Assembly: GCA_025462785.1 (NCBI GenBank) | Contig: JAOAPG010000327.1 | Span: 1 to 49,793 of the forward strand | Length of the DNA: 49,793 nt | Origin: Acidobacteriaceae bacterium | GTDB lineage: Bacteria; Acidobacteriota; Terriglobia; Terriglobales; Acidobacteriaceae | Direction: 5' to 3' | In this document: positions 1 to 8,051 of the stretch, one piece after another | How positions within the stretch are numbered: position 1 is the stretch's first letter | Layout of the letters: the number at the start of each line of letters is the position of its first letter | The notes under the pieces: generated by a model | Seen by the model: only the letters and a program-made list of their open reading frames with translations | Told to the model about the DNA's origin: nothing | Databases searched by the model: none | Made by a program: the position numbers and the translations under genes

Positions 1-2
1 AG

Positions 3-278
3 CCTACGAGGCCGGATGGCGAACTGGGTTCCGAGACGAGACGAGCGCAGCTGAGATTGAGCAATTGTCCCGATCCATCCCGTCCATTGTTGAGAGCTTC
101 CGGTCTGCGGGATTTTCGTGTCTCCACACTCTTTCATGCGCTTTTGACAACCCGGAACGTCCAATATTTGATCGCGCCGGAAAGGGACACCAATTCGAAA
201 CGCTACGTGAAAGGCCGGCAATTTTTCTTTGCCATTTCAAACGAACCTCGACCACCAGCACCAGCGTTGAGGAAATAG
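3..278 (+). CDS. possible 3' end of an unidentified gene cut by the window edge
   Basis: The third plus-strand frame is open from the window edge to a TAG at 276-278. The second frame is also open, to a TGA at 281-283, so the sequence alone does not settle which frame is coding. The end of frame three (around YLIAPERDTNSKRYVKGRQF) and the beginning of frame two (around DETSAAEIEQLSRSIPSIVE) both look protein-like, which could mean one gene with a frameshift. No family is recognised. The only context is that a promoter-like element begins at 295, just after both stops, as expected if a gene ends here. Confidence 0.25.
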   Translation, partial: PTRPDGELGSETRRAQLRLSNCPDPSRPLLRASGLRDFRVSTLFHALLTTRNVQYLIAPERDTNSKRYVKGRQFFFAISNEPRPPAPALRK

Positions 279-294
279 GATGAATGCCTGCGAG

Positions 295-326
295 GAATTG
301 TCGATGCCCGCTCTCTAAGCTAGCAA
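295..326 (+). promoter_or_regulatory. shared-motif promoter upstream of the DUF5818-like/HprK run
   Basis: GAATTGTC at 295-302 is followed, after the spacing shared across the window, by GCTAGCAA at 319-326. The implied start lies near 333, giving a leader of about 175 bases before the gene at 509. The leader contains a small hairpin at 420-436 (AGAAGA, five-base loop, TCTTCT). This is one of fifteen sites with the same architecture; the promoter role is inferred. Confidence 0.55.
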
Positions 327-508
327 TATAACGGGTTGTGAGCTGATGCGCCCGGATGCTGGGAGATTACAAAACGTTGACAAGGCCGTGACGAATCATG
401 GATTCGCCAAGGTTAATGTAGAAGACAGGATCTTCTTGGTAAAAAACGCGCTCCAGGAAAGCGAAATTAGAGAAGTGAAATGCGCCAGCATATGAGTGGG
501 AACAATTC

Positions 509-886
509 ATGAAACGTAAAACAATATGGGTACGATTACTGCCATTGGTGCTACTTGCTGGAACGGGGTGGACCATGCCCCCACGAGATACTCCAGGATC
601 CCAGGTATTTACCGGCGAAGTCATGGACACCATCTGTGCACGTTACAAGGGGCATCAACACATGATGGAAGAACTGAAAAGTATGGGTGACACAAAACAG
701 AGCTGCATCAAGCATTGCATTGAGCAGCTTGGAGCCAGCTATGTTTTGTACGACGCTGGGAAACAAGCTACTTACGAAATAGCAAATCAGGACAAGATTA
801 CTCCCTTTGCAGGGAAACTAGTGCGGGTCACTGGGCCGCAGCAAAAGACAAAAATCAATGTCACCAGTGTCCAGACGGCGGATTGA
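509..886 (+). CDS. small secreted protein, DUF5818-like
   Basis: A 125-residue protein with a short basic N-terminus and a hydrophobic stretch (about residues 7-22) that reads as a signal peptide. The exported part has the pattern FTGEVMDTICARYKGHQ, a cysteine pair in a C-I-K-H-C arrangement, then a small beta-rich tail ending near FAGKLVRVTG. This resembles the small secreted DUF5818-type proteins that recur in Acidobacteriota, whose function is unknown. The cysteines suggest a disulfide or metal site outside the cytoplasm. Its stop codon is directly followed by the ATG of the HPr-kinase-like gene, so the two are probably co-transcribed. Family assignment is by eye. Confidence 0.7.
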   Translation: MKRKTIWVRLLPLVLLAGTGWTMPPRDTPGSQVFTGEVMDTICARYKGHQHMMEELKSMGDTKQSCIKHCIEQLGASYVLYDAGKQATYEIANQDKITPFAGKLVRVTGPQQKTKINVTSVQTAD

Positions 887-1918
887 ATGTTCCAAGAGCA
901 AACGAGAAAACACGGCATCCGCAAAGTTGTGATCGCAGCACCTCTTCCCTTGGAAGCCCATTTCAAGGTGGCTGGTACAACCTGGCTAATCGGAACAAAC
1001 TCCCCTGCAATACTCCGAGCCGCCGAACAGATATTTGAATTCGTCGATGGAAAAGGACTTGCGCCGGATCTGTCGCTTCGCCTTACTGTAAATTTTGATT
1101 TGGCAGATAAGCGACCTTGGCCCAAGCCCCACTTTCGTGGGATGAATCATTTGATCTATGCCTCGTACAGTTCCGGTAACACAATGCTAATCGATCTCCT
1201 GCATCGATCTGTGATTGGGTCAATTTCACCGGACATGGCGCAAGATGCCCAATATTGGAAGTACGTGCTGCTCCCTGTCCTCGTGGGAAGTTGCAGCGCA
1301 GCCATCGGAATAACTCCTCTTCATTGTGCGTGTCTGGTCAAGAACCGAGTTGGACTCCTCCTGGGCGGGGAGTCCGGAGCCGGCAAGTCTACGCTCGCGT
1401 TATCGCTTGCATTAAAGGGATTTGCCTTTCTTTCGGACGATTGGACCTACTTCAAACGATCAACTTCTGGCGTCACGGCGTGGGGCCTGCCAACGGTTGT
1501 GAAGTTACTTCCTGACGCTGTTAAATACTTTCCTAAATTAGCGTCGGTAGAACCACATACTTCATTAAATGGAGAACTGGCCTTCGAGGTGGATCCGGTC
1601 AGCCGTTTCGGCGTCAGGCAATCCCGATATTGCGAAGTGGGGAAAATAGTGTTCCTTGAAAGAACGGGAGGAACTGACAAGATTGCCTTTAGACGCATCA
1701 GTTCTGATGAAGCATTCACTCGCTTTGTAATTGACCTTGAAACACTACCTGGCTGCATTTCTTCCATGCGGACATGTCAATTGGAGACAGTGAAGAATAT
1801 TGTGAGCCGAGAGTGTTGGGTCCTGCGCCATGGCGACTCCCCTGATTCGGTAGCGCGGGAAATCGAGCGGTTCTCTAACGTTTCGGCAGGTCCAGCCGGA
1901 ATCCAGGAAGTTTACTGA
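887..1918 (+). CDS. HPr kinase/phosphorylase-like P-loop protein
   Basis: A 343-residue protein. After an N-terminal domain of about 145 residues comes a clear Walker A motif, GGESGAGKST (residues 160-169), then LSDDW (182-186), which matches the acidic motif of HprK-type kinases. Canonical HprK phosphorylates a serine of HPr. Proteins of this shorter HprK-related type are known beside nucleotidyltransferases in peptide-modification and polysaccharide loci, where the substrate is often unknown. Here it is followed by a copy of its own N-terminal domain and by a nucleotidyltransferase, so a small-protein or peptide kinase role is plausible but not proven. The ATG follows the upstream stop codon with no gap, indicating one transcript. 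The substrate cannot be told from the sequence. Confidence 0.75.
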   Translation: MFQEQTRKHGIRKVVIAAPLPLEAHFKVAGTTWLIGTNSPAILRAAEQIFEFVDGKGLAPDLSLRLTVNFDLADKRPWPKPHFRGMNHLIYASYSSGNTMLIDLLHRSVIGSISPDMAQDAQYWKYVLLPVLVGSCSAAIGITPLHCACLVKNRVGLLLGGESGAGKSTLALSLALKGFAFLSDDWTYFKRSTSGVTAWGLPTVVKLLPDAVKYFPKLASVEPHTSLNGELAFEVDPVSRFGVRQSRYCEVGKIVFLERTGGTDKIAFRRISSDEAFTRFVIDLETLPGCISSMRTCQLETVKNIVSRECWVLRHGDSPDSVAREIERFSNVSAGPAGIQEVY

Positions 1919-1931
1919 GCACGAGGTCCGA

Positions 1932-2345
1932 ATGATCGTTGACTTACTGAAAAGATTTACCCCCACTCCGATAAAAACAACGGTTCTGCTCCACGGCATT
2001 CCTGTCCGACTAGAAACTAATTGTGCTGCCATTAACTCCCAATTACTCGAAGCACTCGCTCTTAAGCCGGTTACTGATTCGGGTTCTCTCTGTTTCGTTT
2101 GGAAAATTGTGGCTGAACCGTCTGAATTTGAGGAACTCGAAACCGAATCCCTCGAGGCGCACACATTAACCCATTTGGGTTTGCGGCTTGTTCAAATAGG
2201 CCGCCAGACTTTCTTAGCATGCGATCCCGCCGTCCGCGAGGGGATTTCGTTTGTATCTGCGGATTTAGCGAATGATCAGCCAAGATTTCATCGTCACTTC
2301 GCACCTGCTCTGCTTTCACTGATGGAACAAGCGGAGGTGCAGTGA
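1932..2345 (+). CDS. stand-alone domain resembling the N-terminus of the adjacent HprK-like protein
   Basis: A 137-residue protein with no P-loop. Its length and pattern parallel the first ~140 residues of the upstream kinase-like protein. Near the start, HGIPVRLETNCAAI aligns with AGTTWLIGTNSPAI. Near the end, FVSADLANDQPRFHRHFAPALL aligns with IGSISPDMAQDAQYWKYVLLPVL. It therefore looks like a detached or duplicated N-terminal domain, perhaps a binding partner or substrate-recognition subunit (inference). The gene starts 13 bases after the upstream stop, and its TGA overlaps the GTG start of the next gene, so the three probably work together. No experimentally known family is recognised. 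Confidence 0.65.
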   Translation: MIVDLLKRFTPTPIKTTVLLHGIPVRLETNCAAINSQLLEALALKPVTDSGSLCFVWKIVAEPSEFEELETESLEAHTLTHLGLRLVQIGRQTFLACDPAVREGISFVSADLANDQPRFHRHFAPALLSLMEQAEVQ

Positions 2346-3619
2346 ACCGAGCACTGGCTCAAACCGTTGTTGCCTGTCTGGGCTTTTCTGGTGAGAAGTC
2401 GATTCAGTTTGAAAAACTTCGACGCTTTAGTTCGCGCGACTGGAAGCGGACTCTTGGTTGGCTGGACGCATCGGGCTTAGCGCTCTACTTTCTACAAGAG
2501 GTCGATAATTGCAACGCTAGGGCCGTAGTTCCGACCGAAATCTTGGTATGGCTCGATAAACATCTCGCGAGCAATCGGAAGCGTGTCGTGCAATTGGCGG
2601 GTGACATTGCAGAAATCAACCAGAGGTTTGGTCAAGCTCATATCAAATACGCGATCATTAAAGGTTTTTCCTTGGTGCCTCTTTTCTGCAGTGATATTGC
2701 GCTTCGGGTTCTGTCTGATGTTGACTATTTAATTGATGAGGAGTCGCGCGATAGAGCAAGAGATGCGCTGGTCGAAGTTGGATACAAATTAGGGGACGAA
2801 GGCAGTATCGAAAGTAGATTTGAAAAACCGCAAATGCGAATTGCAACGCGGTCTGACAATTCGTATGCGGTACGAACGAAGGTGGGAATCGAATTGCATA
2901 CCGCGATATGGAGTTTCGAACTAATTCACATCCCGTTCGCAGAGCCGAAGTTCTCGCTCGATCGCCCTCACACTCAACACTGGCGAGATCTCGCATTCCC
3001 GGTTCTGAACGATCTAGAGATTTTTGTTCTTCAACTGGTTCACGCCTTTCATCATGTCTTGGAGGGCTGGGTAAAGATGTCGTGGTTGTTTGAGATCGGA
3101 TACTTCCTCAAGCAACAGGAGTCCAACGAGTCATTTTGGAACACTCTTGAGCAATATGCAGCAAGCATGCCTCAATTTCGCGAATTTTGCGCAATCGTGA
3201 TCCGTTTGGCGAGCAATATCTTTGGCTGTACCGTTCCGCTTGTTGTCGAAAAGTGGATCGCAGAGATGCATCCAGCTGCTAAACTGTGGATAAACAAATA
3301 CGGTAGAGCGTGGGCATTTGAAAACCATCCTTATCAGGAGTTAAGCCTTCTGTCTGCGAGCAAACTAGTTCTATTTCTGCACGAGCTGTATGCTCCTGAT
3401 GCGGAAACTCGAAAGCGGATCAGAGATCTTCGATTGTTCCCATGGAAGCGCCCCCCGAGTGTTGCCGCGCCCATCAAAGGAAAGCCCGCGACGACCCTTC
3501 AGGCTCGATTTCTTCAATCGGAGCACGTAGTGAGGAGGCTAATTTTCCACGCTACGACGGGGTCCAGGTATCTGTGGGAACTCCCCCGCTGGCGAATGCT
3601 TAATCGTCAAGCAGAATGA
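2342..3619 (+). CDS. nucleotidyltransferase family protein (NTP_transf_5-like)
   Basis: A 425-residue protein. The diagnostic region is residues 101-130: KYAIIKGFSL followed by R122-V-L-S-D126-V-D128, matching the K-G...R-xxx-D-x-D signature of the uncharacterised nucleotidyltransferase family (PF14907). In that fold the two aspartates would bind Mg-NTP. The C-terminal 250 residues are helical and rich in aromatic residues, as usual in the family. The start is GTG at 2342, embedded in the GTGA overlap with the upstream stop, which implies translational coupling. Members are found beside HprK-like kinases in modified-peptide and polysaccharide gene sets, but no precursor peptide, asparagine synthetase or transporter is visible here. 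The molecule modified is unknown. Confidence 0.8.
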   Translation: MNRALAQTVVACLGFSGEKSIQFEKLRRFSSRDWKRTLGWLDASGLALYFLQEVDNCNARAVVPTEILVWLDKHLASNRKRVVQLAGDIAEINQRFGQAHIKYAIIKGFSLVPLFCSDIALRVLSDVDYLIDEESRDRARDALVEVGYKLGDEGSIESRFEKPQMRIATRSDNSYAVRTKVGIELHTAIWSFELIHIPFAEPKFSLDRPHTQHWRDLAFPVLNDLEIFVLQLVHAFHHVLEGWVKMSWLFEIGYFLKQQESNESFWNTLEQYAASMPQFREFCAIVIRLASNIFGCTVPLVVEKWIAEMHPAAKLWINKYGRAWAFENHPYQELSLLSASKLVLFLHELYAPDAETRKRIRDLRLFPWKRPPSVAAPIKGKPATTLQARFLQSEHVVRRLIFHATTGSRYLWELPRWRMLNRQAE

Positions 3620-3712
3620 GAGTGTCACGATGGGCACGACTTCCCCGGTGGGCGGGGTTAGCGCCATCTACTGAACCGCTCAGTACGCAGCCAGGTATTT
3701 TGTCGTCCGAAG

Positions 3713-4429
3713 TTAGCGGGAGAATTTGTACCCGATCCGGCGCACCGTTCGGAAGTGGGCAGGATGGTGTGGATCGTTTTCCAGCTTCTGTCGGAGTTTC
3801 AAAATGTGATTGTCGATTGTGCGAGTGGGCGTGAAGCCGTGTTCGTAGCCACAAACTTCCTTTAACAACTCCGAGCGTGTGATGACACGGTTGGGATTCT
3901 GAACCAAGAATCGCAAAGTCTTAAACTCATGAGATGTCAAGACGACTGAAGTTCCATTTCGAGTCACCTCCACTTTCTCCAAATCGACCATAATGCCATC
4001 GAAGGTGACTTCATTTCCCCTGTACTTTCGTTGGCTATGACGCAAAGCCACTCTCAGCCGCGCCAGCAATTCCCGTTGATTGAATGGTTTGGTGACGTAG
4101 TCATCCGCACCTTTGTCCAGCAATAGGATTTTTTGGTGAAGGCTACTCGAGGCGCTTAGGATAATGAGCGGAATCGAAGGTGATGCGGCTTTCATTTCTT
4201 CACACAAATGTTGTTTTGACAGCTTCGGTAGGTGTAAATCCAGAAACGTTGCGGCCGGCGGATTGGAATAAAAACTAGCGAGTCCCGCTCGCTTTTCTGA
4301 CCGAGTCTCGACGGCAAAGCCCTCAACCTCAAAAAGTCGCTTTAAAGTCTTTCGAACTGAAGGATCATCTGCCACGACAAGAATTCTGTCCTGCAGCTTC
4401 CTCCATGCGGGCTCATACATTGTGTTCAC
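3713..4429 (-). CDS. OmpR/PhoB-family response regulator
   Basis: A 238-residue two-domain regulator. Receiver domain: acidic pair D21-D22, phospho-acceptor D64 in FLDLHLP, S92, and K114 in VTKPF. DNA-binding domain: a C-terminal winged helix (about residues 138-238) with the family pattern LTSHEFKTLRFLVQNPNRVITRSELL and a terminal VRRIGYKFSR. All catalytic receiver residues are present, so it should be phosphorylated by a histidine kinase. No kinase is adjacent, making it an orphan regulator here; the kinases at 22754 and 27302 are NarL-type and not obvious partners. Its 3' end converges with the nucleotidyltransferase gene. An alternative start at the fourth codon is possible. Confidence 0.9.
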   Translation of the reverse strand: MNTMYEPAWRKLQDRILVVADDPSVRKTLKRLFEVEGFAVETRSEKRAGLASFYSNPPAATFLDLHLPKLSKQHLCEEMKAASPSIPLIILSASSSLHQKILLLDKGADDYVTKPFNQRELLARLRVALRHSQRKYRGNEVTFDGIMVDLEKVEVTRNGTSVVLTSHEFKTLRFLVQNPNRVITRSELLKEVCGYEHGFTPTRTIDNHILKLRQKLENDPHHPAHFRTVRRIGYKFSR

Positions 4430-5718
4430 CGGACGACAGAAGCCAAACTTATTGAGGCTACACGTCTATGGAAGAAATCCGGACTTTCATCCTGAAGGTA
4501 ATCAGGCTGTTGGCCACGCGTAACACTAACCGAGTACCTGATTACACGTCGGCATCCTCACTCTGCCAGACAATGTTGGATCGGTTTCCGCCAGGGATTG
4601 TCAGGCAATTGTCAAAACTTTGCACCTTCGCAAATCGTCGATTGGCAACACGAAGCAGTTCGCGCGTTGCTCTACTTGGACATGTCTGCGGCGGCTCTGG
4701 TAGCCGCCTGCGGTGATTTTGCTTTACCTGGGTCGCCAAACATATCACCACTGAGTCCTAAGTGTCTTATCGACCTACATGCGCAAGGGCCGGGCGCCCG
4801 CGCATTCGCAATGTGAGCAGCCCAGAACATTTCCAATCGAGGCTCGTTTACTGCGCTGAGCAAATGGGAGTTCTTGGTCTGTGCTTTAACTGCGTAATTG
4901 GGTCCACAGTGACGATAAGCTGACGGAAGCACCCGCACAATACACATACCTCCTAAGCTCGCAACCGTGAAGCTTTCGGATTTCGGCGTGCGCACGTGCG
5001 TAAATTGTTGGGCCGCTCTTCTTTTGGGAATCACTCCTCTATTCTCGGCAAAGATTGGAAACGGACTTGCTACTCGTCGAGTGGGAATTGTCGTCATTAA
5101 CGCCGTGGTTGGCCCTGCCGAGATTGGCTTCTGCTCGATATATCACCCACCCTGGCGGAGCAGAACAATGCCCGTTCGATGCCTTCGCCAATGCGACGCG
5201 CAGCTGATGCGTTTAGGAGCATCCAAGTGGGAGGTTGTCGCTAGCGGCGGAGATCCTCAAGAGCTCGTGTAGCGAAAGCTTGCCTTCACATCTGTCTGAA
5301 GTTTACGGCAAACACGAAGCAGTCCGTTTCAGGAGCGTTCCCGGGTGGCGCGTTGCACTTCATCCGCAAGCGACAACTCCGGTATTCACCGTGGTTGGAC
5401 AAAAGTCACACATTATGTGGATTGTGCAGGCGTACCGCTGTCGAGGTTCCCCCATAAGGTCACTGCTTAGGGCGTGTCGGCTAGGTTGTGATAACGCATC
5501 TGGCGACGATTTCAACGAGCATAAGCCAAATCCGCTCCGCATGGACTCATTTAGCGGATGTTTGACTTGGCTAGTGTGTAGAGTTCTTCCGGCTTCGTTA
5601 TCCGGGCCCTGTTTCAATCAACTGATCCTGACCTATCCCGGAAGTCGGACGAAAGCCTGCAACCCGCGTGCGAGCAACTCCTACAAGCTCTGTCCAACTC
5701 TCAGGTCGCTCTCTCGGT
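4430..5718. other. long stretch with no convincing gene
   Basis: Several open frames of 60-160 codons exist on both strands, but none shows a recognisable domain, a good ribosome binding site or plausible amino-acid composition. CAATTGTC near 4600, AAATTGTT at 5002-5009 and GAATTGTC at 5085-5092 resemble the first half of the window's shared promoter element but lack its second half. The stretch may hold a heavily decayed gene or regulatory DNA. I see nothing definite. Confidence 0.4.
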
Positions 5719-5751
5719 GAATTGTCCTCCACCGTTACAGGTGACTAGTCT
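5719..5751 (+). promoter_or_regulatory. shared-motif promoter upstream of the BON protein
   Basis: GAATTGTC at 5719-5726 and ACTAGTCT at 5744-5751. This is the only member of the set with a spacer one base longer than the rest. It lies about 125 bases upstream of the BON gene and points towards it. Confidence 0.45.
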
Positions 5752-5874
5752 AAGAATTGCTACTGTGCAGCTTCGCGATGCAAAAGGCCAAACAAGCTGT
5801 GGCCTGAGTTTTAGCCAAGATAAAGAGAGCCCGCACGAGAGTAGCAACCGACTCTACAGAAGGAATTACGCATC

Positions 5875-6540
5875 ATGGCAACCGCAACGTTGATTCGAAC
5901 CGATGAAGAAATTCAAAGAGATGTATTAGCCGAATTGAAGTGGGACGCGCAAGTACAACCGAACGAGATCGGCGTGTCGGTGAAGGACGGCGTAGTCATA
6001 CTCACCGGATGGGTTGATTCCTTTCTGAAGAAATGGGCTGCGGAAGAAGCTGCGCATCGTGTTCCAGGGGTCAAGGCTGTCGCCAATGACATCGAGGTTC
6101 GTTTGCCTAGCGAACGTACCGACGCGGACATAGCGGCGGCAGCTATTCGTGCGCTCGAATGGGACGCTGGAATTCCGTCTGACAAAATTGAAGTTACGGT
6201 CTCTAAGGGATGGGTAACCCTTAAGGGAGAGGTTGAGTGGCAGTACCAGAAAGAGGACGCCGAGCGCGTTCTGCGCCGCCTATCTGGGGTTAAGGGAGTC
6301 ACGAACCTGATCGTTGTCAAACCTCGCACCACGGCTTCGGAACTAAAGAAGAAGATTGAGGAGGCGCTCGTACGGAACGCGCAGATTGATGCGAGCCGGA
6401 TTTCAGTCGAAGTACAGGGCACAAAGGCGATTTTGAAAGGAACCGTACGTTCCTGGGCTGAAAAGGAAGAGGCGGAACGTGTTGCCTGGCTGGCGCCCGG
6501 AATCACTTCCGTGGAAAACCGCATCACGCTTGAGATCTAA
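5875..6540 (+). CDS. triple BON-domain protein
   Basis: A 221-residue protein made almost entirely of three BON repeats (about residues 11-77, 87-150 and 155-221). Each has the pattern D-x-x-I-x-V-x-V-x-x-G-x-V-x-L-x-G-x-V and ends in a V-x-G-V-x-x-V-x-N-x-I motif. BON domains occur in stress proteins such as OsmY and are thought to bind membranes or other envelope components. There is no signal peptide (the N-terminus is MATATLIRTDEE), so it is probably cytoplasmic or at the inner face of the membrane. The ATG is preceded by AGAAGGA. A shared-motif promoter lies upstream, and a decayed SYLF gene starts immediately downstream. Confidence 0.88.
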   Translation: MATATLIRTDEEIQRDVLAELKWDAQVQPNEIGVSVKDGVVILTGWVDSFLKKWAAEEAAHRVPGVKAVANDIEVRLPSERTDADIAAAAIRALEWDAGIPSDKIEVTVSKGWVTLKGEVEWQYQKEDAERVLRRLSGVKGVTNLIVVKPRTTASELKKKIEEALVRNAQIDASRISVEVQGTKAILKGTVRSWAEKEEAERVAWLAPGITSVENRITLEI

Positions 6541-6567
6541 AGACTGAGGCTGAAACTCAGCTGGTCT

Positions 6568-7182
6568 TCGGATCGTTTCCTGGAAGACTCATTCAGCCAG
6601 TGTCTTGCAGGAAATCATGAGTACCCCGGACAAAGGCATTCCCGAGGAGGTCATTAAGCACGCGAAGTGCATTGCTGTGATTCCACATGAGATAAGGGCG
6701 GGCTCATAGTTGGAGCCGAACACGGCAAAGGGGTAGCGACCTGCAGGACAGCGAGTGGCTGGAGCGCTCCTGCATTTTTCACAATTACGGGCGGCAGTTG
6801 GGGCGCACAGACCGGACTGAAAGGAGTCGATAACATACTGATGATCATGACTCAAAAAGGAATGGATCATCTACTATCCAACAAATTTCAAATCGGCGCT
6901 GAAGCCTCGGCAGCCGCTGGACCTGTCGGACGGCACGCAGCGGCGGGGACTGACTGGAAGCTGGAAACCGAGATCTTAAGTTATTCCCGGTCTAAGGGTG
7001 CGTTCGCCGGCGCCACGCTTGACGGCGCATACGTACGCCCTGACGCTGAATCTATCAAAGCAATTTATGGACGCGATTTAAGCACACGCGCCATCATTAC
7101 AGGAAAGGTGCCTCCTCCTCCGGCCGCAAAAGTCTTTCTTGATGCGGTACGAAGAGCAGAGACTCAGGCGCGCCAGTCATAG
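6568..7182 (+). pseudogene. SYLF (YSC84/Las17-binding-like) gene, 5'-truncated and frameshifted
   Basis: Stitching frames gives a near-complete SYLF lipid-binding domain: DRFLEDS in frame 1, then SVLQEIMSTPDKGIPEEV and CIAVIPHEI in frame 2, then KGGLIVGAEHGKGVATC through TITGGSWGAQTGLKGVDN and AAGTDWKLETEILSYSR back in frame 1. The shifts lie near 6592 (one extra base) and 6694 (one base missing, in GATAAGGG, where GATAAAGGG would keep the frame). In the second frame the reading ends at a TAG at 6707-6709. No signal peptide or start codon precedes the domain; the BON stop codon lies just upstream, so the original 5' end appears to be lost. The intact piece from 6841 covers only the C-terminal half. 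Intact relatives are phosphoinositide-binding or envelope stress proteins. Confidence 0.75.
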
Positions 7183-7244
7183 TTTTCGATACGCGAGTCG
7201 CTGGACGCATTTTCAATTTCAAGCGATTCACAATGGAGGAGTGT

Positions 7245-7817
7245 ATGACAATCTCAGTGAATACGAAGAGTGGTCGATGGTTGGTAACTTCTGTTTTCAT
7301 GGCAGTATTGCTTCTTTTTTCAACGCTTTTGGCCAAACCTGCACTTGCGGTTCAAAGCGATGAAAATCCGCAAGTTACCCAGCTTCTCGAGGACGCGAGG
7401 GGGCAAGCAGCCGTCCTAAGCAAGGATGCGGACGAGATGGAAGCGTTAACGCGCTCCGATGTGAGCTGGCAGAGTCACGCGTATATGCTGGATAAAATAA
7501 AAGAGGACGTGAATAATTTGGGCCGCACTGCTGAGAAACTTCAAGCGGCACGTGATTCCGCTTCGCCGTGGCAGCAGCAAGCGATCGACCGCATGATGCC
7601 TCTCCTTAAAGATTTGGCCGCAAACACAACAGCAGCGATCAATCACTTAAGGGAGAATCAGATAAGGCCAGCCACAGGGTCCTACACCGAATATCTAAAA
7701 GAAAATACCGAAACAGCTCACGAATTGTCGAACATGATCTCGTCTTTCGTGCAGTACGGAGAGGAAAGAGCAAAGCTCGAGAAGCTCGAGCAGAAACTCG
7801 AGATCGCAAGCAAATAA
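7245..7817 (+). CDS. secreted or periplasmic coiled-coil protein of unknown function
   Basis: A 190-residue protein with a hydrophobic segment near the N-terminus (around VFMAVLLLFSTLLAKPALA) ending in an A-x-A cleavage-like site. The mature part is charged and alpha-helical, with a strongly heptad-like C-terminus (EERAKLEKLEQKLEIASK). The start was chosen at 7245 because GGAGGA sits a few bases upstream; the in-frame ATG at 7233 overlaps that ribosome binding site. No named domain is recognised. It follows the broken SYLF gene by about 60 bases, suggesting it once belonged to the same envelope-stress gene set as the BON and SYLF genes. Confidence 0.65.
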   Translation: MTISVNTKSGRWLVTSVFMAVLLLFSTLLAKPALAVQSDENPQVTQLLEDARGQAAVLSKDADEMEALTRSDVSWQSHAYMLDKIKEDVNNLGRTAEKLQAARDSASPWQQQAIDRMMPLLKDLAANTTAAINHLRENQIRPATGSYTEYLKENTETAHELSNMISSFVQYGEERAKLEKLEQKLEIASK

Positions 7818-7998
7818 TTAAATAGATTTTACGCGTAGGCCTTGGTAGAGGTTTGCAAATTGAGGTAACGAAGTTCGCCTCAATGTGACACAGGAGCTGC
7901 ACGTCTGTGATCCTACGTTTCTAGTTGTACTCGCTTTCTTTACCTAAGGTGGATGCTGCTGTAGCCATGCCTTTCAAGCCTTTGTTCACTCGGACGAT

Positions 7999-8030
7999 GA
8001 ATTGTTAACGCTCATCGAGTCACATAGGAT
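7999..8030 (+). promoter_or_regulatory. shared-motif promoter upstream of the FecR protein
   Basis: GAATTGTT at 7999-8006 and CATAGGAT at 8023-8030, with the common 17-base spacing to the YTA core. The predicted transcript would begin near 8037, a few bases before the GTG at 8052, so the leader is very short. The preceding 180 bases after the coiled-coil gene hold nothing else recognisable. Confidence 0.6.
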
Positions 8031-8051
8031 GCATTCACTGGAGAGTGGCAA

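Noticed and set aside
62..69. CAATTGTC resembling the first half of the shared promoter
   Set aside because: No YTA element at the fixed distance (the place reads ATTGTT), and it probably lies in coding sequence.
509..3619. Lasso-peptide biosynthesis cluster
   Set aside because: HprK-like and nucleotidyltransferase genes occur in such clusters, but no precursor, PqqD/B2 protease or asparagine-synthetase-like cyclase is visible.
4590..5092. CAATTGTC near 4600, AAATTGTT at 5002 and GAATTGTC at 5085
   Set aside because: None has the second half at the shared spacing, and no gene follows within a reasonable distance.
4672..5097. 141-codon minus-strand frame in the gene-poor stretch
   Set aside because: No protein-like pattern and no translation signals.
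5235..5720. 161-codon frame upstream of the BON gene
   Set aside because: Cysteine/arginine/serine-rich, no ribosome binding site, no recognisable motif.
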